Shown here: positions 1-6,401 of the stretch, piece by piece
How the letters are laid out: every line of letters starts with the position of its first letter
How positions within the stretch are numbered: the stretch's first letter is position 1
Source of the DNA: an uncultured Bacilli bacterium
Lineage (GTDB): Bacteria; Bacillota_I; Bacilli_A; RFN20; CAG-826
Assembly: GCA_905236085.1 (NCBI GenBank)
Contig: CAJOOD010000066.1
Coordinates: 1 to 17,288 of the forward strand
Reading direction: 5' to 3'
Length of the DNA: 17,288 bases
Program-made: the position numbers and the translations under genes
The notes under the pieces: model-generated
Seen by the model: the letters and a program-made list of their open reading frames with translations, nothing else
What the model was told of the DNA's origin: nothing
The model's database searches: none

Positions 1-222
1 CTACTCGCGATTATTGTTGATGAGGACTCAGAATACTTATATCAAAGCCTTAAAAAATACGAAAAATCTATAAAAGATAAAGTGTCAATAGAATTCTATA
101 GAATTCTCTCTTCAATTAATACAATTTTAGGTATGAATAAAACGGGGGTTAAAAATTATAAGCCTGTAAGAGATAATAAACCAAAGCAATTATCGCTATT
201 TAAAATCAAAGATTTTACTTAA
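1..222 (+). CDS. 3' end of an unidentified protein with a C-terminal beta-clamp-like motif (partial)
   Basis: An open frame runs from the first base to TAA at 220-222 and gives 73 residues; its 5' end lies outside the window. The visible part is charged and helical in character, with a run of Lys, Tyr and Glu near the start. It finishes with KPKQLSLFKIKDFT. QLSLF matches the bacterial sliding-clamp binding consensus QL(S/D)LF, found near the C-termini of DNA polymerases, MutS-type repair proteins and some DNA-modifying enzymes. This suggests a replication or repair protein, but the motif is short and I do not recognise the family. A hairpin terminator follows 37 bases after the stop, which supports this being a real gene end. 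Confidence 0.6.
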   Translation, partial: LLAIIVDEDSEYLYQSLKKYEKSIKDKVSIEFYRILSSINTILGMNKTGVKNYKPVRDNKPKQLSLFKIKDFT

Positions 223-259
223 CAAATTAATCGTCAAAATGAGATTCTAAAAATGTCAA

Positions 260-286
260 AAAATGAGCCAAAATTTAGCTCATTTT
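260..286. terminator. Bidirectional intrinsic terminator between convergent genes
   Basis: The arms AAAATGAGC (260-268) and GCTCATTTT (278-286) are perfect complements around a 9-base loop. On the minus strand the shorter GAGC stem is followed by a run of six T; on the plus strand the stem ends in TTTTATTT. It lies between the plus-strand stop at 222 and the minus-strand phosphoesterase, and overlaps the latter's TGA stop (280-282). Confidence 0.7.
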
Positions 287-771
287 ATTTGCAAAAAAGG
301 GGAACTCAAATCTATTCTTTCAACTGATACACACATGCAATTAGGATATTCATCCATTAATGTTTTATTTGCATGCACATGCCCAAAGAAATAAATATAG
401 TTAGGCGCGATAAGCTTTGCATCATTAAAAGGCTCATGCATTAATATCACTCCTGGTTCTACCATTACAGGTTTTCTGGTTGCCACTTCAAAACTACACT
501 CAATATAATTTTTAGGTTTTCTTATATCATGATTGCCCATAATAAGAATCTTTCTACCATTTAATTGATTGACTAGATTCTTAATAACATCCATTCTTCT
601 AGACAATGTGAAATCACCTAATATATAGATAAGATCATCTTTGCCCACTACTGAGTTCCATAGCGCAATTAATCTCTTGTCCATTTCTTCGACATTACTA
701 AACGGACGAGATTCATATTTAATGATGTTCTCGTGTCCAAAATGTGTATCAGCGATAATAAATCTTTTCAT
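280..771 (-). CDS. Calcineurin-like metallophosphoesterase
   Basis: This 163-residue protein is a compact single-domain member of the calcineurin-like phosphoesterase superfamily. The metal-binding motifs occur in order: DTH (D8, H10), GD (G52-D53), GNHD (79-82), a single His (H112) and GHVH (130-133). These would bind a two-metal centre that hydrolyses phosphomono- or diesters. The length and the start MKRFIIADTHFGHENI resemble short stand-alone phosphoesterases of the COG4186 type, whose substrates are mostly unknown. There is no signal peptide or membrane segment, so it is probably cytosolic. The start is supported by a weak AGAGG about 11 bases upstream. It has no close operon partner: about 370 noncoding bases separate it from the next minus-strand gene. 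The stop is TGA, the only TGA stop in the window, and lies inside the terminator stem. Confidence 0.88.
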   Translation of the reverse strand: MKRFIIADTHFGHENIIKYESRPFSNVEEMDKRLIALWNSVVGKDDLIYILGDFTLSRRMDVIKNLVNQLNGRKILIMGNHDIRKPKNYIECSFEVATRKPVMVEPGVILMHEPFNDAKLIAPNYIYFFGHVHANKTLMDEYPNCMCVSVERIDLSSPFLQIK

Positions 772-834
772 TATTTTTAAGGCCTCTTGTTATACACATT
801 TGCATAATAAAAAAGATGAGTCAAGTGGCCAACC

Positions 835-917
835 AAATTTACCTTTATTAATTATATTAATACTAGATATATCTATTGATATAGTGATAACTAATATAAT
901 TAATAAAAGGTAAATTT
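835..917. repeat. Long AT-rich inverted repeat (25-26 bp arms, 32-base loop)
   Basis: The left arm (835-859) starts AAATTTACCTTTATTAATTA. The reverse complement of the right arm (892-917) starts AAATTTACCTTTTATTAATT. They match over about 25 positions with one extra T in the right arm. The loop contains the perfect 12-bp palindrome TAGATATATCTA. It could be a miniature inverted-repeat element, a cruciform-forming site or a structured RNA. Neither flank ends in a T-run typical of a terminator. Confidence 0.6.
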
Positions 918-950
918 ATTTTCCAAAAAGAAAAGTTCCCACCATTTGCT

Positions 951-1039
951 AGTTATATTCCCGCCTGCTTCACTGATACCCCACCACTATGAAAAAGTGG
1001 CGAAAGTTATATATCCAACGACATCACTGATACCTCACC
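951..1039 (-). repeat. Two diverged tandem 35-bp units, spacing 54 bp
   Basis: Read on the minus strand, 1005-1039 and 951-985 both begin GGTG(A/G)GGTATCAGTGA and end ATATAACT, with 27 of 35 positions identical. The middle is diverged. A further related word, TGGTGGGAACTTTT, follows on the same strand near 931-944. The spacer between the units carries a small hairpin (CCACT at 984-988 with AGTGG at 996-1000). Repeated G-rich, strand-biased units like these can be binding-site arrays or decayed transposon ends, but no transposase fragment is visible. Confidence 0.5.
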
Positions 1040-1056
1040 CAAGAAATCCTAAGTAA

Positions 1057-1102
1057 GAAAAATCACCAGCTGATTTATTGGTCAATTCTGGTGAGATTTT
1101 TC
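1057..1102 (-). terminator. Intrinsic terminator of the rlmD-like gene
   Basis: On the minus strand GAAAAATCTCACCAG pairs with CTGGTGATTTTTC with a two-base bulge and an 18-base loop, and ends in TTTTTC. It lies 43 bases past the methyltransferase stop codon. Confidence 0.6.
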
Positions 1103-1144
1103 TTTGATAAATTTCATTATAATTTCGCTAATTTTTCACTATTT

Positions 1145-2503
1145 TTATATCTTTTTATTAGCCAAAGATAAGCAACAAATTGTTTCAATGTGACAAGTCA
1201 TCGGAAACATGTCTACAGGTTGAATATATGTAACTTCATAATCTTTGGAAAGATATTCTATATCTCTGGCTAGAGTCTCTGGGTCGCAGGAAATATAAAT
1301 TACTTTCTTAATTTTTTTATTGATTAATGTAGATAGAAATTTATTATCGCTACCTTTACGTGGTGGGTCCATTATAACTATATCTAAATCTCCATCATAA
1401 TTAGATATAAATTCACCAGCATCTCCTTGATGGAATTCTATGTTCTTAATATTGTTCTTTTTTGCATTCGTAATAGCGTTTTTAACCGCGGCTTTATTTA
1501 TTTCAACTGATATTACATGTTTAGCGTTCTTTGAGGCTATCAAACCTATTGTACCCACTCCTGAATAAGCATCTAAAACTATTTCGTTTTTATGAAAATC
1601 AATTAAATTAAGCGCATTTTGATATAGTTTTTCAACTTGAACAGGGTTTACTTGATAAAAACTAGATGCAGATATATCAAATGTTAGACCTAAAATAGAA
1701 TCTTTTATATACCCACTTCCATATAATATCTTTTCTTTTTCTCCTAATATCACATTGGTGTGGCGAGGATTAATGTTTTCCACAACAGTGGTTATCTCAG
1801 GATGCTTTGATAATAACGCTTTTAAGAAATTGTTTTGACCAGGAAAATTCATCATCGAAGTCACTAATACCACCATTAATTCATCATAATGATAAGAGGT
1901 CCTAATTAAAACATATCTTAAAATACCTTTCCCGTTATATTCGTTATAAATAGGTATCTTCATCTCTTTTACTAATTCTTTAATATCCCATAATATGGAT
2001 GAGGCTCTTTTGTCCTCTATCATACATTCTTTAACGGGAATGATTTCGTGAGAATTTTGCTTATAAAAGCCATATACAACATTGCCTTTTTTATCTTTAC
2101 CAAAAGGCATTTGAATTTTATTGCGATAATTATATGGATCAAGCATTCCAATACATGGCTTAATTTCCACATCTTTAATATGGGCAATACGATTAAACGC
2201 ATTTTTAACTCTCTTGGTTTTAAAATCTAATTGAGCCCGATAATTTAATTGTTGAAATTGGCATCCACCACATATGGTACACACCTTACATTCTGGTTGG
2301 ATTCTATCTTTAGATATCTTGTATAACTTCCTAACTTTAGCAAAATATACCCCTGCGCGTTGATATAGGATTTCAACATCCGCTTCTTCTCCGATAAACA
2401 AGCCATCACAAAAGACGACATCTTGACCAACTTTTAAGACGCCTTTACCCTCGCTAGATAAATCTAAACATGTGCCATGAATGATGCTTTTTAATCTAAT
2501 CAT
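1145..2503 (-). CDS. rlmD: 23S rRNA (uracil-C5)-methyltransferase, RlmD/RlmCD type
   Basis: This 452-residue enzyme transfers a methyl group from SAM to C5 of uracil in 23S rRNA. Residues 1-60 form a TRAM-like RNA-binding beta domain. C72, C78, C81 and C160 fit the four ligands of the RumA-type [4Fe-4S] cluster; C75 is an extra Cys in the same loop. The SAM-binding motif DAYSGVGTIG is at 311-320. SSFYQVNP (280-287), IMDPPRKG (377-384) and the nucleophile Cys in ISCDPETLARD (C406) complete the TrmA/RumA family signature. In Firmicutes one RlmCD enzyme often modifies both sites (747 and 1939 in E. coli numbering); the sequence alone does not decide this. The ATG follows the stop of the peroxidase gene after only 2 bases and uses a weak GGAA, so it is probably translated by coupling. 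The protein is soluble. Confidence 0.93.
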   Translation of the reverse strand: MIRLKSIIHGTCLDLSSEGKGVLKVGQDVVFCDGLFIGEEADVEILYQRAGVYFAKVRKLYKISKDRIQPECKVCTICGGCQFQQLNYRAQLDFKTKRVKNAFNRIAHIKDVEIKPCIGMLDPYNYRNKIQMPFGKDKKGNVVYGFYKQNSHEIIPVKECMIEDKRASSILWDIKELVKEMKIPIYNEYNGKGILRYVLIRTSYHYDELMVVLVTSMMNFPGQNNFLKALLSKHPEITTVVENINPRHTNVILGEKEKILYGSGYIKDSILGLTFDISASSFYQVNPVQVEKLYQNALNLIDFHKNEIVLDAYSGVGTIGLIASKNAKHVISVEINKAAVKNAITNAKKNNIKNIEFHQGDAGEFISNYDGDLDIVIMDPPRKGSDNKFLSTLINKKIKKVIYISCDPETLARDIEYLSKDYEVTYIQPVDMFPMTCHIETICCLSLANKKI

Positions 2504-2505
2504 TA

Positions 2506-2985
2506 TTATTCCGTTAATAATTTAGCTATTTCTGCATCGATGGCTTCTGGTTTGGTAGAAGAGCCAAATCTAGTTACAACGTTACCTTCTTTATCAATGA
2601 GGAATTTATTAAAATTCCAAGATATGCGTTTTCCAGTATCAACTGGGCATGTTTCGATTAAGAATTTATAAAGTGGGTGTCTGTTTTTTCCATTGACATC
2701 AATCTTTTCAAATTGATCAAACATAATTTTATATTTAAGAGTGCATGTTTGGTGAATATCTTCGCTGCTACCAGGTGCTTGGCCCATAAATTGATTGCAT
2801 GGGAAATCTAATACTTCAAATCCTTTTTCGTGATATTTTTCAAATAAAGTTTCAATACCGGTATATTGCGGGGTGAATCCACATTTTGTCGCAGTGTTAA
2901 CCACTAATAAGACCTTGCCTTTATATTTAGAGAAATCAACTTCTTGACCTCTATAATCTTTCATCTTAAATTCATAAAAATTCAT
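2506..2985 (-). CDS. Glutathione peroxidase family thiol peroxidase (Cys type)
   Basis: This 159-residue protein has the full-length bacterial GPx fold. The peroxidatic Cys is C35 in NTATKCGFTPQY. FPCNQF (61-66) precedes Q69 in GQAPG, and W123-N124 in WNFNKF completes the catalytic Cys-Gln-Trp-Asn set. C81, in the HQTC segment, sits where the resolving Cys of thioredoxin-dependent GPx enzymes is found. It therefore probably reduces hydroperoxides with thioredoxin rather than glutathione; that is inference from the family. There is no signal peptide, so it is cytosolic. A perfect AGGAGG (2997-3002) lies 11 bases before the ATG. It sits between the Cys-tailed unknown gene upstream and the Fe-S methyltransferase downstream, an arrangement consistent with co-transcription. 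Confidence 0.93.
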   Translation of the reverse strand: MNFYEFKMKDYRGQEVDFSKYKGKVLLVVNTATKCGFTPQYTGIETLFEKYHEKGFEVLDFPCNQFMGQAPGSSEDIHQTCTLKYKIMFDQFEKIDVNGKNRHPLYKFLIETCPVDTGKRISWNFNKFLIDKEGNVVTRFGSSTKPEAIDAEIAKLLTE

Positions 2986-3035
2986 AATTTATATATCCTC
3001 CTATAACTAATAATATATCCTTTTCTATGAAATTG

Positions 3036-3347
3036 TTATTTAATAGAATCCTCGCACATTCCACAGGTACAATTAACTCCGTTACATTTTCCCATTCTTC
3101 TAAATCTTGTCGTGGTATAAATTTGTAATTTAGAAAGAATTAAGGTATAGCAAGCATCCACTAAGGAGGTGCTTCCTATTATATCAATTTGGAAATTAGC
3201 AATTTTAATTTTGCCTTTATTTTTGCCTTTATTTATCTGAAACACGCCAAATCCGGCCTCTTTTAAATCATATTGCTCTATTAACAGGGCTTCTTTAACA
3301 ATAGAGACAACATCTTCGATTGGTAAAATATAGACAATAGTTTTCAT
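3036..3347 (-). CDS. Small protein of unknown function with a Cys-rich C-terminal tail
   Basis: I do not recognise this family. From the ATG at 3345-3347 it has 103 residues. The first 80 look like a compact alpha/beta domain, beginning with a hydrophobic strand (MKTIVYILPI). The last 16 residues hold C88, C93, C95 and C98 in the pattern C-x4-C-x-C-x2-C, plus C66 in the body, suggesting metal binding or a redox role. The frame stays open upstream to a TTG at 3387-3389, which would add 14 residues. Neither start has a good Shine-Dalgarno, and I prefer the ATG because the extra N-terminus is low-complexity. It ends 50 bases before the peroxidase gene and is on the same strand, so it is probably the first gene of that operon. 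Confidence 0.62.
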   Translation of the reverse strand: MKTIVYILPIEDVVSIVKEALLIEQYDLKEAGFGVFQINKGKNKGKIKIANFQIDIIGSTSLVDACYTLILSKLQIYTTTRFRRMGKCNGVNCTCGMCEDSIK

Positions 3348-3440
3348 AAACAAGTTTATTTTATTATTTTTCCAAGAAGAATAAAACAAATACGCTTCAG
3401 ATTTAAATTAGGCATTATTTAATTATTTTTATCATTTTAG

Positions 3441-3469
3441 TTTATTATAACTAACTATTTGTGTAAAAT
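3441..3469 (+). promoter_or_regulatory. Possible promoter of the aldolase gene
   Basis: TAAAAT (3464-3469) is a plausible -10 element, and TTTATT (3441-3446), 17 bp upstream, is a poor -35. The placement gives a leader of about 20 bases carrying AGAAGGA (3481-3487) before the ATG at 3498. Confidence 0.35.
3444..3449 (-). promoter_or_regulatory. Possible -10 element for the minus-strand peroxidase operon
   Basis: The minus strand reads a perfect TATAAT here, about 100 bases before the ATG of the Cys-tailed gene. No good -35 hexamer is seen at 16-18 bp, so this is weak. Confidence 0.25.
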
Positions 3470-3497
3470 AGAAAACAGAAAGAAGGATATTTAATAT

Positions 3498-4496
3498 ATG
3501 CCATTAGTAAATAGTAAAGAAATGTTCGAACACGCTTATAAAGATGGATATGCCATCGGCGCGTTTAATTGCAACAACATGGAAATTGTCCAAGCAATTG
3601 TTGATGCTGCAAAAGAATGCAATTCCCCAGTTATTTTACAAGTATCCGCTGGCGCAAGAAAATATGCCAAGCCTGCCTACTTGAAGAAATTGGTCGAAGC
3701 TGCTGTTGAAGACACTGGATTACCAATCGTCTTACACTTAGATCACGGTGCAGATTTTGAAATCTGTAAAGATTGTATCGATAATGGTTTCACCTCTGTC
3801 ATGATTGACTGCTCTAGCAAACCATTTGAAGAAAACATCGCCGAAACTAGAAGAGTCGTTGAATACGCTCACGCTCACGTACCATATGTCACCGTTGAAG
3901 CTGAATTAGGTACATTAGCGGGTGTTGAAGATGATGTTAAAGTCGAATTCGGTAAATCTTCTTACACACGTCCAGAAGACGTCGAAGAATTTGTTAAACG
4001 TACAGGTTGTGACTCCTTAGCTATCGCTATCGGTACATCTCATGGCGCATATAAATTCAAACCAGAACAATGCACAAGAGATCCAGAAACAGGTATCTTA
4101 TTACCTCCTCCATTAAGATTCGATATCTTAGATGAAGTTTCTAAGAGATTGCCAGGTTTCCCAATCGTCTTACACGGTTCTTCTTCCGTTAACCAAGAAT
4201 ATGTCAAGATTATTAACGATCACGGCGGAAAATTAGTCGATGCAGTTGGTGTTCCAGAACAACAATTAAGAAGAGCAGCCGGATTAGCGGTTTGTAAAAT
4301 TAATATCGACTCCGATTTACGTCTTGCTATGACCGCAGGTATTAGACAACACTTTGAAGAACATCCAGATCACTTCGATCCACGTCAATATGTTGGCGAT
4401 GGCCGTGCTTATGTCAAACAATTAGTCGCCCATAAGATTAGAGATGTTGTTGGTTCTGCTGATGTCTTAGATCCAGTTACCAAAGAATTCAAATAA
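3498..4496 (+). CDS. fba: Class II (metal-dependent) fructose-1,6-bisphosphate aldolase
   Basis: This 332-residue enzyme splits fructose-1,6-bisphosphate into dihydroxyacetone phosphate and glyceraldehyde-3-phosphate, and works in reverse for gluconeogenesis. The metal and catalytic motifs are present: LHLDHG (79-84, catalytic D82 and ligand H83), EAELG (134-138), GTSHG (179-183, ligand H182), HGSSS (226-230, ligand H226) and NIDSD (269-273), which contacts substrate phosphate. The start is set by AGAAGGA about 10 bases upstream. The gene uses a narrow, regular codon set (for example GAA, CCA, TTA and GGT), unlike the AT-noisier minus-strand neighbours, as expected for a highly expressed glycolytic enzyme. 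It stands alone: the upstream gene is divergent, the downstream gene is convergent, and a strong hairpin follows the stop. Confidence 0.96.
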   Translation: MPLVNSKEMFEHAYKDGYAIGAFNCNNMEIVQAIVDAAKECNSPVILQVSAGARKYAKPAYLKKLVEAAVEDTGLPIVLHLDHGADFEICKDCIDNGFTSVMIDCSSKPFEENIAETRRVVEYAHAHVPYVTVEAELGTLAGVEDDVKVEFGKSSYTRPEDVEEFVKRTGCDSLAIAIGTSHGAYKFKPEQCTRDPETGILLPPPLRFDILDEVSKRLPGFPIVLHGSSSVNQEYVKIINDHGGKLVDAVGVPEQQLRRAAGLAVCKINIDSDLRLAMTAGIRQHFEEHPDHFDPRQYVGDGRAYVKQLVAHKIRDVVGSADVLDPVTKEFK

Positions 4497-4526
4497 TCTA
4501 AATTCTAACTATTTATTTAAATAAAT

Positions 4527-4549
4527 GGAGACCTTCGTGGTCTCCTTTT
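4527..4549 (+). terminator. Intrinsic terminator of fba
   Basis: GGAGACC (4527-4533) and GGTCTCC (4539-4545) form a perfect 7-bp GC-rich stem with loop TTCGT, followed by TTTT. It sits 30 bases after the aldolase stop. It may also help to end the convergent transcript, though that side has only a broken T-run. Confidence 0.85.
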
Positions 4550-4557
4550 AATATGTT

Positions 4558-5538
4558 TTATTTTCTATAATATTTTTTATTTGCAATAGCCGTTGCGATA
4601 ATTATTGTTATTATACTTAATATCACAATCACATAAGCATTCCATAAAGAAGAATAATATAGCCAAATATTAACTAAGAAATAAGCAAATATCCTGCTCA
4701 TAGGCAAAGAAGCGGTATATAAAATCTCTGGCGCTTTAGCGGAATCTTTATATAAATCATTTCTATACAATTCTTCGATAGAATATAAAAACATAAACAG
4801 ATTTAATATTAAGATTGGAACAAAATAAGCACCAAGCCTATTATTAAATACAAAAACAAATATCAAACTTAATAAGAAGACAAGAACGTCTATTCCTTTT
4901 GGCGACCAACGATATGCTTCCCTATTGAGATTGGTTCTTAAATTCCATCTTTTTTGAGCGTTAATAGTCCATAAGAAAACGCCAATAGAGGATAAAGAAA
5001 TAGATATTATCGCTACTAAGATGATTTGCCATAATTCTATAGCTTCTCTTGGACCGTTATACATGCTTAGAATAGATAAGGCAGAGAAACCTCCACCTAA
5101 TAAAGCGATATATAAAGCATATAACAGCCAGTGCTTCGCCTTGACTTTTTTATAATTTTCCCAAGGAATATTATGGTTGTGATGTTTTGTTTTTTTAGTT
5201 TTAATTTTAGGCTGTTTAGGTGTTGTCTTAGGATTTAAATATGTAGGGTTTAAAGCGATAAAAGTCTCATCCACTAATATATTAAAATCATCATTACTGA
5301 TATATTGATCAACCTGATTATACATAGCAAAAGCCTTCTGTTTAGAAGCATCAGAATTATTCAAAGCCAAAGAAATAATCCCGATTTTGCGGGATATTTT
5401 ATCTAAATTGTAGGTTTTTTTAACTTCGTCTGGGTGGTTGCCACATAAGACAAACAGCCTTTCTCTTAAGGCGTCCAAATCATTTATTAATGACTTCTCA
5501 TTTTTATAAATATATCTCAGGGCTTCAGTATAGGTCAT
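4558..5538 (-). CDS. Polytopic membrane protein with soluble N-terminal domain, function unknown
   Basis: I do not recognise this 326-residue protein. Residues 1-100 form a soluble, mostly helical N-terminal region. Residues 104-123 are a Lys/Pro/His-rich linker. After that about six hydrophobic segments can be seen, near 137-158, 168-192, 216-231, 236-253, 282-297 and 299-319, with a basic tail KKYYRK. Basic residues between segments 2 and 3 (about 195-214) suggest a cytoplasmic loop. The N-terminal region resembles in style the small helical domains that some Erysipelotrichia and related bacteria put before other modules; this is a loose impression. Its ATG comes one base after the stop of the wHTH-zinc-ribbon gene (TAATATG), so the two are almost certainly co-translated. 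No catalytic motif is visible. Confidence 0.75.
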   Translation of the reverse strand: MTYTEALRYIYKNEKSLINDLDALRERLFVLCGNHPDEVKKTYNLDKISRKIGIISLALNNSDASKQKAFAMYNQVDQYISNDDFNILVDETFIALNPTYLNPKTTPKQPKIKTKKTKHHNHNIPWENYKKVKAKHWLLYALYIALLGGGFSALSILSMYNGPREAIELWQIILVAIISISLSSIGVFLWTINAQKRWNLRTNLNREAYRWSPKGIDVLVFLLSLIFVFVFNNRLGAYFVPILILNLFMFLYSIEELYRNDLYKDSAKAPEILYTASLPMSRIFAYFLVNIWLYYSSLWNAYVIVILSIITIIIATAIANKKYYRK

Positions 5539-5539
5539 A

Positions 5540-5887
5540 TTAGATTATTATTTCATATTTCTTTAATTTCTTACCGCATTTGGGACAGCAAGAATATGAT
5601 TCATTGTAAGCTTGCTTGCAGGTAACACAAATCTTAGAAACAACAATATTAGATGCTTTCTTTGGGTCTTCTTGCTTCTTAGCTTTTTTATAAATAAGTA
5701 CTTTATAGCCTTTTTTGCCAATTGTTTCTTTATCAATTAATTTGTCCTCCATTAATTGGTTTAAAATCTTAGAGGCATCAATATAAGAAACACTTAATTC
5801 TTTTTGTATTTTAGCAATGGTAACAAATTCTTGTTCTTTAATCCATTTTGTAGACGCTGTCTTGTATATTTTGTTAAATTCTACCAT
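5540..5887 (-). CDS. Winged-helix (FtsK-gamma-like) and zinc-ribbon protein
   Basis: This 115-residue protein has two small parts. Residues about 5-65 read like a winged helix; the stretch FVTIAKIQKELSVSYIDASK, continuing to about residue 52, resembles the FtsK/SpoIIIE gamma domain, which binds DNA. A Lys-rich linker (66-79) follows. C87-x2-C90 and C101-x2-C104 then form a zinc ribbon (C100 is an extra Cys). No membrane segment is seen. A perfect AAGGAG (5893-5898) lies 5 bases before the ATG, and a good promoter lies 40 bases upstream. It is the first gene of a two-gene unit with the membrane protein 4558-5538. A role as a DNA-binding regulator or adaptor for that protein is inference only. 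Confidence 0.75.
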   Translation of the reverse strand: MVEFNKIYKTASTKWIKEQEFVTIAKIQKELSVSYIDASKILNQLMEDKLIDKETIGKKGYKVLIYKKAKKQEDPKKASNIVVSKICVTCKQAYNESYSCCPKCGKKLKKYEIII

Positions 5888-5926
5888 ATTAACTCCTTGA
5901 TATTGATTAGTAAGTTCTTCTTAATA

Positions 5927-5955
5927 ATTTTATTATTACATTTAATTCTTTTCAA
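5927..5955 (-). promoter_or_regulatory. Sigma-A-type promoter of the wHTH/membrane-protein unit
   Basis: On the minus strand TTGAAA (5950-5955) and TAAAAT (5927-5932) are separated by exactly 17 bp. The start of transcription would fall near 5920, giving a leader of about 35 bases that contains AAGGAG. Confidence 0.6.
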
Positions 5956-6029
5956 TTATCTTCCTCATAAAAGAAATCTTTTTTTCAAAAACAAAGATTG
6001 CATAAATTGTTTCTTTAAAACAAAAATAT

Positions 6030-6058
6030 TTGAAATAAGAATCTTTAAAAATTAGAAT
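6030..6058 (+). promoter_or_regulatory. Sigma-A-type promoter of the DUF2188-like gene
   Basis: TTGAAA (6030-6035) and TAGAAT (6053-6058) are 17 bp apart on the plus strand, about 30 bases before the ATG. It faces away from the promoter at 5927-5955. Confidence 0.55.
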
Positions 6059-6089
6059 AAGATTGCAAAGTTAATAGGAGATTTAAATT

Positions 6090-6314
6090 ATGGCAGAGAA
6101 AAAAGGACCAACCGCAGGTGCGGCATATCACCTCTCTAAACGTAAAGAAGATAACAAATGGCAAGTCTTCTTAACCGGAAGTGATAAAGTAATTAAATTA
6201 TTTGATACCAAAGCCGAAGCAGAAGCTTGGGTCAAAGACAGATCTGCGAACACTGGAAGAGCAGTCTTAGTTCACGCTTCAAAAGGCAAAAACAAAGGCA
6301 AAATCCAAAAATAA
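6090..6314 (+). CDS. DUF2188-like small basic protein
   Basis: This 74-residue protein resembles the DUF2188 family: a short Tyr-His start (YHLSKRKEDNKWQV), a Trp-containing strand, then FDTKAEAEAWVKDR, a helix typical of that family, and a final strand VLVHASKGK. The C-terminus is very Lys-rich (KGKNKGKIQK). The function of DUF2188 proteins is not known; they are small, cytosolic and often basic. The start has a clear AGGAG (6076-6080) 9 bases upstream, a promoter at 6030-6058 and a strong terminator after the stop, so it is a single-gene unit that looks well expressed. Codon use is as regular as in fba. Confidence 0.75.
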   Translation: MAEKKGPTAGAAYHLSKRKEDNKWQVFLTGSDKVIKLFDTKAEAEAWVKDRSANTGRAVLVHASKGKNKGKIQK

Positions 6315-6335
6315 ACCTAAGATTTGCATTCAAAT

Positions 6336-6359
6336 AAAAATCCCGCGAAGGGATTTTTT
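6336..6359. terminator. Bidirectional terminator between the DUF2188-like gene and metG
   Basis: AAAAATCCC (6336-6344) pairs with GGGATTTTT (6350-6358) around the loop GCGAA. It ends in a run of six T on the plus strand and in TTTTT on the minus strand, so it can serve both convergent genes. Confidence 0.85.
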
Positions 6360-6401
6360 GTTTTAACTTGGCTTTTATTTTGTTAGTTTGGATTAAAACA
6401 T

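Larger units (their letters stand above)
772..1144. other. Noncoding interval with two repeat structures and a terminator
   Basis: I see no credible gene in this stretch. It is AT-rich and holds, in order, an 83-bp imperfect inverted repeat (835-917), two diverged 35-bp units in tandem (951-985 and 1005-1039), and the terminator of the methyltransferase gene (1057-1102). The open frame across 641-913 is antisense to the phosphoesterase and then runs through the inverted repeat; it has no family features. Confidence 0.6.

Noticed and set aside
641..913. Plus-strand open frame of 90 residues from the phosphoesterase gene into the intergenic region.
   Set aside because: It is antisense to the phosphoesterase and then reads through the inverted repeat; composition is low-complexity and no start signal is seen.
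3222..6314. The phrase KGKNKGKI occurs in both the Cys-tailed protein and the DUF2188-like protein.
   Set aside because: It is a short low-complexity Lys/Gly run; the rest of the two proteins is unrelated, so it looks like coincidence.
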